This document shows, one piece after another, positions 8,630 to 16,453 of a stretch of 64,000 nucleotides of DNA. A program made the position numbers and the translations under genes. The notes under the pieces are model-generated. The model had not been told where the DNA came from, did no database searches, and was given only the letters and a program-made list of their open reading frames with translations. Origin of the DNA: Chloroflexota bacterium (GTDB taxonomy: Bacteria > Vulcanimicrobiota > JAMCWD01). The stretch spans positions 1 to 64,000 of the forward strand of contig JAMCWD010000001.1 in NCBI GenBank assembly GCA_023475345.1. Reading direction: 5' to 3'. Position 1 is the stretch's first letter; each line of letters starts with the position of its first letter.

Positions 8630-9388
8630 ATGCAAACATATAACCGGCCCCTTTATTACGAAATTGCTTTCGGCTTCGTCAATCCGAAAGAGCAGGTTGA
8701 TCTTTTTGAAAAGCTCATAAAAAAATACGGCGAAGCAAAGGCCGGGAGATTCCTGGACATCGGTTGTGGGCCGGGGCTCCAGTTGCTTGAGCTTGCAAAA
8801 AGAGGCCATGAAGCAGTCGGCCTGGATAAAAGCGCGGCGATGCTTGGATACCTGCGGAAAAAAGCAAAAAGAGAAGGGCTGAGGATCGAAACGATAAGAG
8901 CCGATATGACCGATTTCAAATTGACGAAAAAAGGCTGTTTTGCTTTCATCATGATGGGTACCATAGGCTATTTCAAAAGCAGCCTGGACTTCCTGAAACA
9001 CCTCGACAGCGTAGGCAATTCCGTCCAAAAGGGCGGCCTTTACTTCATAGAAAACTTTGCCCTCGACTGGGCGGATAAAAATCTTTTCGAGCCACAGGTC
9101 TGGACTATGGAAAAAGACGGCATCAAAGTCAGAACCACTTATAAGATCGAATTGAAGGACACCTTAAAACAGGTAGTTACCGAAACTCTCGAATTCGTTG
9201 TCGATGATCACGGAAAGAAGCTTAATTTCGGGCATAAAATCGACAAGAAAATAATTTTCCCCCAGGAATTTCTGGCCCTCGTGGAGAGCAATAAAAAGCT
9301 CGAATTCATCGGCTGGTTCGAACACAACGGCATGAAGCCTCTGAAAAAAGCCTGGATGGATAATTACATATTGTTGAGGAGAAAATAG
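8630..9388 (+). CDS. Class I SAM-dependent methyltransferase
   Basis: 252 residues. Motif I is DIGCGPG at 43-49, followed by the acidic VGLDKS strand end and RADMTDF. The rest is the typical Rossmann methyltransferase with a C-terminal beta region that may cap the substrate site. The substrate cannot be read from the sequence. A GAGGAG ribosome site lies 12 bases before the ATG, which is rather distant. The gene is divergent from the transglutaminase-TPR gene. Its 3-prime end is covered by a long hairpin (9370-9405). Confidence 0.8.
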   Translation: MQTYNRPLYYEIAFGFVNPKEQVDLFEKLIKKYGEAKAGRFLDIGCGPGLQLLELAKRGHEAVGLDKSAAMLGYLRKKAKREGLRIETIRADMTDFKLTKKGCFAFIMMGTIGYFKSSLDFLKHLDSVGNSVQKGGLYFIENFALDWADKNLFEPQVWTMEKDGIKVRTTYKIELKDTLKQVVTETLEFVVDDHGKKLNFGHKIDKKIIFPQEFLALVESNKKLEFIGWFEHNGMKPLKKAWMDNYILLRRK

Positions 9389-9405
9389 GTTTTCTTCTCA
9401 ACAAT
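9370..9405 (+). terminator. 16-bp hairpin over the stop codon of the methyltransferase gene
   Basis: The arms 9370-9385 and 9390-9405 pair over 16 positions with one G-U pair, closing a four-base loop (TAGG). The stem contains the stop codon region. There is no U-tract after it, so it is a poor intrinsic terminator and may instead stabilise the mRNA end or be an RNase target. Confidence 0.4.
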
Positions 9406-9447
9406 AATCCAGGAAGAAATTTATTATATCTGAAGGGGTGGATTTCA

Positions 9448-9945
9448 TTGAAAATAACTGTTCGGGATATGTGTATTGAAGACGCCGAAGGAATCGTCAA
9501 TGTCTTAAATCCGATTATAAAACAGGGAGGATTGACGGTGTTTGATACGCCGTTCGCTGTTGAACAAGAGAAAGAATTCCTGAAAAAATTCCCGGCAGGA
9601 GGGATATTCCATGTCGCCGTTGGCGACAACGGAAAGATCCTGGGGTTCCAGGTGCTTGAGAGTTTTGCCTCGTTCACACATGCCATGGATCATGTCGCAT
9701 CAATCGGAACTTATGTAGATATTGCCATGCAGGGAAGCGGTATAGGGATGCAGCTTTCACAGAAAACATTTGAAAAAGCAAAAGAATTGGGTTTCGAAAA
9801 AATACTCACTTATGTTCTTGCAATAAATAAGCCCGCTCTCAAGTTTTATAACAAACTCGGGTTCAAGATCTTAGGCAGAGCCTCACGCCAGGCAAAGCTC
9901 AACGGCATATATTTCGACGAGATCTTCATCGAAAAATTTTTATAA
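9448..9945 (+). CDS. GNAT-family N-acetyltransferase
   Basis: 165 residues with the complete GNAT fold. The beta4-alpha3 acetyl-CoA loop is visible as GSGIGMQLSQK near residues 111-121, and the C-terminal NKPALKFYNKLGFKILG is the classic last helix and strand. It resembles RimI/PhnO-like and phosphinothricin-type acetyltransferases, but the acceptor is unknown. It starts at TTG, with a strong AAGGGGTGG ribosome site six bases ahead; no ATG fits as well. It stands alone, 59 bases after the methyltransferase gene. Confidence 0.85.
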   Translation: MKITVRDMCIEDAEGIVNVLNPIIKQGGLTVFDTPFAVEQEKEFLKKFPAGGIFHVAVGDNGKILGFQVLESFASFTHAMDHVASIGTYVDIAMQGSGIGMQLSQKTFEKAKELGFEKILTYVLAINKPALKFYNKLGFKILGRASRQAKLNGIYFDEIFIEKFL

Positions 9946-10026
9946 CAAACGCGAGACTGGTAAAAACCTAAATACAAATAACGTTTCCTGCCGAATAATT
10001 TCCGAATTCGAGTTTTGGTGAAAAAT

Positions 10027-10056
10027 TTGACGCCATGCCATGTTTTTTCCTATAAT
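10027..10056 (+). promoter_or_regulatory. Sigma70 promoter of the PRMT-like operon
   Basis: TTGACG (10027-10032), 18-base spacer, TATAAT (10051-10056). Transcription should start near 10063, which rules out the ATG at 10040 and supports the in-frame ATG at 10088. Confidence 0.7.
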
Positions 10057-10087
10057 AAGAAAACGATTTTCGTTTAAACTATTTAAA

Positions 10088-10957
10088 ATGACGGAAGATA
10101 CAACTATAAAAGATTGTAAGGTCTATTATCCCCAGGATCCCCCCTGGGAGAGTTTTCTTTTCCAGCATCATTTCAACCTGCTTTGCGACTCGAGAGTAGG
10201 CGTCTGGCGTGAGGCCATCCTTCGCGAGGTTAAAGAGGGCGATGTAGTGCTGGAGCTGGGAAGCGGCACGGGCATATTATCAATGTTCGCAGCAAGCAGG
10301 GCAAAGAAAGTTTACGCCGTTGAAAAAGTCCGGAACATGGCCGAATACTCGGCATGGAGAATAAAGTGTGCCGGGCTGTCAGACAAGATAACTGTCCTGA
10401 ACCAGGAAGCCAGGAACGTGGACATCCCGGAAAAGGCCGACGTCGTCATCGCGGAAATGCTGGACACCGCAATGATCCAGGAGCCGCAGGTGCCCGTGCT
10501 GAGAAACGTGCTCGACAGGGTGTTAAAGCCGGGCGGCCGCATACTCCCTCAAAAAGTCGTTTCCACGGTAGCCCTGGCATATTGTGATTATATTTTTTAC
10601 AGCTTTTCTTTCCCTCTCCCTCACTTTGAAACTACCGAGGTGCGGAAAGTTGACAGGCTGTTTTCAAAGCCCCTGGCCTATCATGAAATGGATTTTCATG
10701 AAACTCTCGATCCTTTAGTCCACCGGGAGATGGAGGTTTCGGTCATTTCCAACGGCGTTGTGAATTCATTAAAGATAGAGAGCGAAACCCTCCTTGTGCC
10801 GGGCATAGTGTGCAGGGGAAGCCACTGGTTCAACCCGCCGCTTATCCTGCCGTTTCCTGATATAAAAGTCGAAGAGTGGGATAAAATCAGGGTAGTTCTT
10901 GATTATAAACTGGGGGGAGGTCTCCAGACCCTCTCCTACGAGGTAACGAAAATTTGA
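10088..10957 (+). CDS. PRMT-like SAM-dependent methyltransferase
   Basis: 289 residues. SAM motif ELGSGTG is at 56-62, with E79 ending the second strand. Three features match protein arginine methyltransferases: a DSRVGVWREAI helix like the PRMT D-x-x-R-x-x-x-Y helix; E123 and E132 spaced E-x8-E like the double-E loop; and SHW at 245-247 in a beta-barrel-like C-terminal part, like the THW loop. Arginine methylation is therefore plausible but unproven, and ribosomal or small-molecule substrates remain possible. The start at 10088 is chosen because the promoter covers the earlier ATG. It overlaps the following B12-radical SAM gene by four bases (TTGA). Confidence 0.7.
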   Translation: MTEDTTIKDCKVYYPQDPPWESFLFQHHFNLLCDSRVGVWREAILREVKEGDVVLELGSGTGILSMFAASRAKKVYAVEKVRNMAEYSAWRIKCAGLSDKITVLNQEARNVDIPEKADVVIAEMLDTAMIQEPQVPVLRNVLDRVLKPGGRILPQKVVSTVALAYCDYIFYSFSFPLPHFETTEVRKVDRLFSKPLAYHEMDFHETLDPLVHREMEVSVISNGVVNSLKIESETLLVPGIVCRGSHWFNPPLILPFPDIKVEEWDKIRVVLDYKLGGGLQTLSYEVTKI

Positions 10958-12288
10958 GGATCGCGCTGGTCCATCCCCACAGCATACAGTATCATCATGA
11001 CCGCGATTCCCAGAATATCATCTCCGGCATTGATGATATAGAAACTTTCCCGAACCTGGCCCTCCTTTCGCTTGCATCTTATATCCCCGGCGAAGACGAG
11101 GCCGAGTTCATCGATGAAGACCGCCTGACTCTCGAAGGCAAGCCTTTAGCCTATCTTGACGAAGATTTCGACCTTGTATGCCTGACAGCGATGAACCATC
11201 AGGCTCTCCGCGCTTACGAAATCGCCGACCGCTTCCGCTCACGCGGTATCCCTGTCATTATGGGAGGGTTCCATGCAAGCGCGCTGCCCGGAGAAGCCGG
11301 CATGCACGCGGACGCTGTCGCGGTAGGCGAAGGTGAAGATATATTCCCCCTGATGCTCGATGACGCCCGGAAAGGGAATCTCAAGCCCGTTTATACTTCC
11401 GGCGGAAAAGTCGATTTGTCCTTTGTCCCGCCTCCCGCGCTGGGCCTTGTAAAAGGTCTCGACTGGTACACCAAGATCCCTCTTTTTGCAACCAGGGGCT
11501 GTTCTCATGATTGTAATTTCTGCTGCCTGAGGAAAGTTTACGGGCCGAAGTACCGGAAGAAACCCATCGATAAAATCGTCGAAGAAATCAAGATGGTAAA
11601 GGAGCTTCTGCCCGACCCGTTCATATCTTTTGCCGACGAGAACATGCTGGTGGATTGCAAATACGGCCGGGAACTTGCAAAAGCTTTGATCCCCCTGGGG
11701 ATATGCTGGGAATGTTATTGCGACAGTTCTGTTTATAAAGATGAAAAAATGCTGGATTTGCTTGCGGAATCCGGTTGTGAGGAATTGATTATCGGCTTCG
11801 AAAGCGTATTGCCGGGATCTCTTGAAGAAGCATGTAACTGGAAACGGGAGCAGGGTAAAAATTACCTGAAGGCCATAAGGACGATACAGGAGCACGGCAT
11901 AGGCGTGCTTGCATGTTTCGTGGTGGGGTTCGATCATGACGACAGTGGCACTTTCGCCCGGCTGAGAGATTTTATCGAAGAAGCCCTGCCTTTCGAGCTC
12001 GATGCCGCAACGCTTACCCCGATGCCGGGGACGCCGTTATACGAGCGGCTGAAGAGCGAAGGAAGGATCTTATCCGAGGACTGGCGCCGTTACTCATGGT
12101 TTCAGGTAAATTTCAAGCCGAAAAACCTCACCCCGAAGGAGATCATGGACGGCCTGGAATGGCTCCACAAAGAATATAACTCCCCCCGCATGAGGAAAAT
12201 TCGGCGGAAATATTTTTCTTCCCTTTCTCCGAAATTCAAAACTTTTTACGGGGCGGGGAACCTTTTCGAAGAAGATGAAAATAAATGA
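10954..12288 (+). CDS. B12-binding-type radical SAM protein (subfamily A, no receiver partner)
   Basis: 444 residues. The N-terminal cobalamin-type domain carries FPNLALLSLASY (32-43), MGGFHAS (103-109) and GEGED (125-129). The radical SAM core has C183-x3-C187-x2-C190, then YGPKYRKK, FADEN and WECYCD. Late motifs are VGFDHDD, LTPMPGTPLY and a DWRRYSW stretch. The same string of motifs recurs in 13055-14479, 25279-26652 and 50674-52011, so the four are paralogues. This is the only one without a small receiver-like gene beside it; here the partners are a PRMT-like methyltransferase (upstream) and a GT2 (downstream). The start is TTG within a TTGA overlap. Confidence 0.9.
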   Translation: MRIALVHPHSIQYHHDRDSQNIISGIDDIETFPNLALLSLASYIPGEDEAEFIDEDRLTLEGKPLAYLDEDFDLVCLTAMNHQALRAYEIADRFRSRGIPVIMGGFHASALPGEAGMHADAVAVGEGEDIFPLMLDDARKGNLKPVYTSGGKVDLSFVPPPALGLVKGLDWYTKIPLFATRGCSHDCNFCCLRKVYGPKYRKKPIDKIVEEIKMVKELLPDPFISFADENMLVDCKYGRELAKALIPLGICWECYCDSSVYKDEKMLDLLAESGCEELIIGFESVLPGSLEEACNWKREQGKNYLKAIRTIQEHGIGVLACFVVGFDHDDSGTFARLRDFIEEALPFELDAATLTPMPGTPLYERLKSEGRILSEDWRRYSWFQVNFKPKNLTPKEIMDGLEWLHKEYNSPRMRKIRRKYFSSLSPKFKTFYGAGNLFEEDENK

Positions 12289-12974
12289 GCGACCTCGACC
12301 TCTCTGTAATAATCGCCGCTTATGAAGAAGAGAAAAACCTTCCCGCCGTCCTCGACGGGGTAAAGAAAACCCTGCCTGACCTCCGCCAGCTCATAGTGGT
12401 TGACGACGGCTCAAAAGACAACACGGCCCGTGTAGCGGAAGAGCATGGGGCACAGGTAATCCGGCACGAAACAAACAGGGGCAAGGGGGCGGCGCTCCGT
12501 ACAGGCATGGCGGCGGCTAAGGGCGATATCATAATTTTCCTGGACGCCGACGGCCAGGACCCGCCTTCCGAAATACCTTTGCTGCTGGAGCCTTTTGAAA
12601 CCGGGGCCGATTTCGTAAACGGATCGAAATTCATGGGCCGTTGTAAAGAAGGCGCGATCTCAGGGCTGAACAGGATAGGAAATCTTTTTATGTCCTGGCT
12701 TATTAATTTTCTTTTCAAAGCCGGGATAACCGATTCACAGTCGGGATTCAGGGCGATAAGAAAGGCAAAAATAGCCCCGATCCCTTTAACCGCAACGGAA
12801 TACGAGATAGAAACCCAGATGCTCATCCGGGCCATAAAGCACGGCCTGAAAATCGTCGAAGTGCCGATTATAAGGGAAAAGCGCCTCCACGGGAGCACTC
12901 ACTTCAACAGGATAAGAAACGGGACCCGCATTTTATTCCTGATACTGGGAGAATATTTCTCCGGCGATAAATAA
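12285..12974 (+). CDS. Family 2 glycosyltransferase (DPM1-like)
   Basis: 229 residues. A GT-A fold with VVDDGSKDNT near 38-47 and the metal-binding DADGQ near 87-91, plus the DSQSGFRA block near 150, which is typical of dolichol/polyprenol-phosphate sugar transferases. It would transfer a sugar from a nucleotide donor to a lipid carrier at the inner membrane. It has no C-terminal membrane segments. It is the last gene of the PRMT-like / radical SAM / GT2 operon, starting in an ATGA overlap. Confidence 0.88.
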   Translation: MSDLDLSVIIAAYEEEKNLPAVLDGVKKTLPDLRQLIVVDDGSKDNTARVAEEHGAQVIRHETNRGKGAALRTGMAAAKGDIIIFLDADGQDPPSEIPLLLEPFETGADFVNGSKFMGRCKEGAISGLNRIGNLFMSWLINFLFKAGITDSQSGFRAIRKAKIAPIPLTATEYEIETQMLIRAIKHGLKIVEVPIIREKRLHGSTHFNRIRNGTRILFLILGEYFSGDK

Positions 12975-13054
12975 GCTTAACGGCGGAACTGTAAGCAACC
13001 AAAAGAGAACCCGGCGTTTCCCGGACGGGTGCTGGAAAAACCCCGGTCTGTGTC

Positions 13055-14479
13055 TCAGGATTCTTTTAAAATAAGATCATCTTTTTTTTCGGGCTTTATA
13101 ATTTTATCCTGCGCCTTTACATAAGCCTGTTCGAACTTGAAGTGGGGCGGGTTTTCGCCTGCAAGCCGCTGGTAAATATTGCGGAAATACTTTCTTCTTT
13201 TTTCGAGCATCTCCATTGTCGAAAATTCTTTAAAAAGTCTTATCAGGCCCTCCTGGACCTGCCTGGGGGTCATTTGCTTGGGCTGGTAATTGACATGGAG
13301 CCATGTATATTTGTTCCAGTTCTCGGTCAGTATCCGGCCGTCGGCCTTCAGCCTGTCGTAAACGCGGGTGCCGGGTATCGGGCACAGTACTGCGAAATCT
13401 ATGTCGAAAAGGTTTGTTTCCCTGATAAATTCGGATAACCGGTCGAAAACGTCCGGGCCGTCCTGGTCGAACCCGACGATGAAAAGCCCCATAATTCCCA
13501 CACCGTGCGACTGGATCTTTTCGATTGCCTTTGCATATTCGTGGACCCTCTTGCCTTTCCAGGGTGCATTATGCTTCAATGTTTCGGGAATAACGCTTTC
13601 AAAACCGATTAAAAGCTCGGTACAATTGCTCTGATACAAAAGCTCCAGCAGTTCGTCATCCTCGGCTACGGACATATCACAGTAACATTCCCAGCGGATA
13701 TTGAGATCAATCAATGCGCGTACCAGTTCTTTCGACCACTCGTGATCGGCAAGCAAATTTTCATCCCCGAAAGTAATGAAAGGATACGGCCGCGGATACA
13801 ACCGTTTCAACTCGTTGATCTCATCGACCACCTGCTGGATGTTCTTCTTGCGGTATCTCGGCCCGTAAAGCGTTTTAATACAACAGTAATCACAGAAGCG
13901 GGGGCATCCCCTCGTTGCGAAAACAGGCATCTTGTTGAAGCGGGTGATATTGCCGATGGCATCGTACCTGGGCATGGGAATTGTCGTGAGGTCGATATCG
14001 CCTGAAGAGTAATAGAACGGCTTCAACTCGCCCTTAAGCCAGTCTTCCACCAGGACGGGGAACGTGTCTTCTCCCTCTCCGACGACGACGGCGTCCGCAT
14101 GTTGTTTTGCTTCATGTGGCAGGGCGCTGGGATGGAATCCTCCCATAACCACGGTCTTGCCCAGTTCCCTGTATTTATCGGCTATCTCATAAGCGCGGAA
14201 CGCCTGGTTATTACATGCCGAAATGCAGACCAGGTCGAAATCTTCATCGAAAATAACAGGCTCAGCGGTGCTTATATCGATATAATCCTCGTCGATATAT
14301 TTTACCTCGAAGCGGTCATCCAGGTAAGCCGCTATCTGTAAAAGCCCCAGGTTGGGAATGAACTCAATATCGTCAATCATGAAACTTACTACTGGGAGCA
14401 GGTTCTTATAGATTTCGAAAAAGATGTTATTTTGCTGGTTGCGCTCTGTCCCCCTGGGACTTATCAGGCCGACCTTCAT
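13055..14479 (-). CDS. B12-binding-type radical SAM protein (subfamily A, receiver-paired)
   Basis: 474 residues. The motifs are those of the window's paralogous group: IPNLGLLQIAAYL (41-53), MGGFHPS (112-118), GEGED (134-138), C192-x3-C196-x2-C199, YGPRYRKK, GDENLLAD, WECYCD and CPIPGTRVYDRLK. The pre-domain of about 40 residues (MKVGLISPRG onward) is shared with 25279 and 50674 but not with 10954. I chose the ATG at 14479, which has a TAGGAG ribosome site and aligns with the paralogue starts, over the longer frame to 14530. It lies 37 bases after the receiver-like gene, in the same transcript. Confidence 0.9.
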   Translation of the reverse strand: MKVGLISPRGTERNQQNNIFFEIYKNLLPVVSFMIDDIEFIPNLGLLQIAAYLDDRFEVKYIDEDYIDISTAEPVIFDEDFDLVCISACNNQAFRAYEIADKYRELGKTVVMGGFHPSALPHEAKQHADAVVVGEGEDTFPVLVEDWLKGELKPFYYSSGDIDLTTIPMPRYDAIGNITRFNKMPVFATRGCPRFCDYCCIKTLYGPRYRKKNIQQVVDEINELKRLYPRPYPFITFGDENLLADHEWSKELVRALIDLNIRWECYCDMSVAEDDELLELLYQSNCTELLIGFESVIPETLKHNAPWKGKRVHEYAKAIEKIQSHGVGIMGLFIVGFDQDGPDVFDRLSEFIRETNLFDIDFAVLCPIPGTRVYDRLKADGRILTENWNKYTWLHVNYQPKQMTPRQVQEGLIRLFKEFSTMEMLEKRRKYFRNIYQRLAGENPPHFKFEQAYVKAQDKIIKPEKKDDLILKES

Positions 14480-14516
14480 TTGATTTTTCTCTCCTAACTT
14501 CCGGCGATGATCTTGT

Positions 14517-14837
14517 TTATTCCGGCTCACTTTCTTTTTCCGGGGTTTTATTCGACTGCAAGTGTAGCGGGCCGGTATCCTTATGCATGGCGGTGGCCGT
14601 AATAACGGGCAGTTCGGGGTATTGATCCTTGAGATAAAGCAGTGTATCCATGCCGCCGCTCATTGCGATATCCGCGTCGTAGAGGACGAACTGGATGTCG
14701 CGATCCTTCGATTCCACGGCTTCCTTCGCCTTCTCGGGAGTGCCGGCATGGAGGACCTCGTAACCCTGGGGAACGAGTACATCCTTTATCTTACCAATCA
14801 ACTCCTCGTTTACGCTGACCACAAGAATATTTTTCAT
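14517..14837 (-). CDS. Degenerate response-regulator receiver-like protein
   Basis: 106 residues. The pattern is that of a receiver domain: strand one ILVV, the presumed phospho-site aspartate D54 in VLYDADIAMSGG, and a threonine strand PVITATA (77-83). The acidic pair that binds magnesium after strand one is replaced by SVNEE, and the protein ends before strand five and its lysine. It is therefore probably not a normal phosphorylation switch. The ATG at 14837 has a perfect GGAGG site; the longer frame to 14966 runs through the promoter. Paralogues lie at 24956-25282 and 50381-50641, each next to the same kind of radical SAM gene. Confidence 0.75.
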   Translation of the reverse strand: MKNILVVSVNEELIGKIKDVLVPQGYEVLHAGTPEKAKEAVESKDRDIQFVLYDADIAMSGGMDTLLYLKDQYPELPVITATAMHKDTGPLHLQSNKTPEKESEPE

Positions 14838-14884
14838 GCCGCCTCCAAAAATAAATACATACAATGAAAGGCAAACTGAAAATA

Positions 14885-14914
14885 ATAATAGCACAGGAAA
14901 TTCGACAAGGTCAA
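14885..14914 (-). promoter_or_regulatory. Sigma70 promoter of the receiver / radical SAM pair
   Basis: TTGACC (14914-14909), 18-base spacer ending TGC, TATTAT (14890-14885). The transcript would have a leader of about 40 bases with a GGAGG site. The layout is nearly the same as the promoter of the second pair at 24856-24885. Confidence 0.65.
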
Positions 14915-14969
14915 GAAAATCATGGCGGCACAAAAATTTATATGCTTTGCTTACCTTCATTTCCAATAT

Positions 14970-14999
14970 TTGCGAATCAACTCCCCTTTTTGCTATAAT
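14970..14999 (+). promoter_or_regulatory. Sigma70 promoter, leaderless start, of the glycan operon
   Basis: TTGCGA (14970-14975), 18-base spacer ending TGC, TATAAT (14994-14999), then eight bases to the ATG at 15008. No ribosome site is present. It is divergent from the promoter at 14885-14914. Confidence 0.65.
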
Positions 15000-15007
15000 C
15001 CTCCCGT

Positions 15008-16453
15008 ATGAAAGTCCTTCTGGTAAACCCTCCGAAAAATCACCAGGTCTGGGCCGGGATCCCGGACATATTCAATACCCGGGACATTTACATGTTCCCC
15101 CCGCTCGGCATCATGACTGTCTCCGCCTACCTCAAAAAAAATACCGGCCACGAAATCCACCTGATGGATTGTTTTGCCGAAAACCTCCGGCCCCCGGCGG
15201 TCGCAGAAAAAGCTAAAGAGATCGGGGCCGATGTCGTCGGCGTCCTGACACTTACCCACAACCTGGCCGACGTATCCATGATCATGAAAGAGATCAAGAA
15301 AACTTCCCCGGACATTCACACCGTTATCGGCGGCCCACATACTTATGTCTATCCCCACAAGGCGGCGGCGATGGAAGGCGTGGACAGCGTCGTCCGGGGC
15401 GACGGGGAAGAAACCTTTATGGATTGGCTCTCCGCTCTGTCAGGCGAAAAAGATCCCTCGGAAGTCGCCGGAGTCCTTTTCAAAAAAGACGGCGAAATAA
15501 TCGAAACTCCCGTCAGAGACCCCGTCCATGACCTTGATTCCCTCCCCTTCCCCGACAGAAAATCCCTGATACAACATAAATACTACACCCCCGCCATGAG
15601 ACGGGACAGAGGGACCACCCTCATAACGAGCCGGGGCTGCCCCCACCGCTGTGTTTTTTGCTCGACACACAAAAATTACAGGACCCGCTCCCCCGGCAAT
15701 GTAGTCGATGAAGTCGAAGACTGTGTCGAAAACCTGGGAATAAAAGAGATCCTTTTCATCGACGACACGTTCAACTCCAGCCCGGGGCGGGTTATCGACA
15801 TCTGTAACGAGATATTGAAACGCAAGATAAAGTTCGAATGGGGATTCAAGGCGGCATGCCATACCGTTACCCCGGAAATGCTCAAACTTGCACGAGAGGC
15901 CGGTTGTACCAAAATTCATTACGGGGTGGAAACCGCCACCGATGAAGGCCTGAAATATCTCAACAAAAAAGCATCGATGGAAGATATTTTCAATGCGTTC
16001 GAATGGACAAAGAAAGCAAAAATCCGGGCCATAGCTTACATGATGGTGGGCTGTCCTTATGAAAAATCAAAAGACGACGTTTTGAAAATCAAGGATTTTA
16101 TAAGAAAACTGGATCCCGATTATGTCGTCCACTCGCTTTTTTCGCCTTACCCCGATGCGCCGATTTTCAAAAAAGGCGTAGAACTGGGATTGTGGGAAGC
16201 CGATTGCTGGGACAAATTCATGGATAACCCGGCGGTGGATTACGACCTGCCGACGGTGTGGGAAGAGCATCTTACCAAAGATGAGCTTGTCGATGTCATG
16301 AAAATATTACACCAGGATTTTTACCTCTCTCCTCGCAAGATACTTAAAACCCTGTTAACCGTCAAATCCATTCCGGAGCTTGTAAGGATGGCGGCGGGGG
16401 GCATGTCGATAATCAAGCTGAAATCCGTCCGTCCCGATGTACGGAGAATCTGA
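15008..16453 (+). CDS. B12-binding-type radical SAM protein heading a glycan operon
   Basis: 481 residues. Cobalamin-type N-terminal domain with FPPLGIMTVSAYL (30-42), IGGPHTY (107-113) and GDGEETF. The radical SAM core has C211-x3-C215-x2-C218, followed by LFIDDTFN and IHYGVETA. The family includes BchE-like and P-methylase-like enzymes; the substrate is unknown. It is first in a tight operon with an aldo/keto reductase-ferredoxin, a GT9 and a GT2, which suggests it modifies a sugar or lipid of the cell surface. The start at 15008 follows the -10 box directly. Confidence 0.88.
   Translation: MKVLLVNPPKNHQVWAGIPDIFNTRDIYMFPPLGIMTVSAYLKKNTGHEIHLMDCFAENLRPPAVAEKAKEIGADVVGVLTLTHNLADVSMIMKEIKKTSPDIHTVIGGPHTYVYPHKAAAMEGVDSVVRGDGEETFMDWLSALSGEKDPSEVAGVLFKKDGEIIETPVRDPVHDLDSLPFPDRKSLIQHKYYTPAMRRDRGTTLITSRGCPHRCVFCSTHKNYRTRSPGNVVDEVEDCVENLGIKEILFIDDTFNSSPGRVIDICNEILKRKIKFEWGFKAACHTVTPEMLKLAREAGCTKIHYGVETATDEGLKYLNKKASMEDIFNAFEWTKKAKIRAIAYMMVGCPYEKSKDDVLKIKDFIRKLDPDYVVHSLFSPYPDAPIFKKGVELGLWEADCWDKFMDNPAVDYDLPTVWEEHLTKDELVDVMKILHQDFYLSPRKILKTLLTVKSIPELVRMAAGGMSIIKLKSVRPDVRRI

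Noticed and set aside
10040..10090. Upstream ATG at 10040 as the start of the PRMT-like gene
   Set aside because: The -10 box at 10051-10056 lies downstream of it, so that ATG cannot be in the mRNA made from this promoter.
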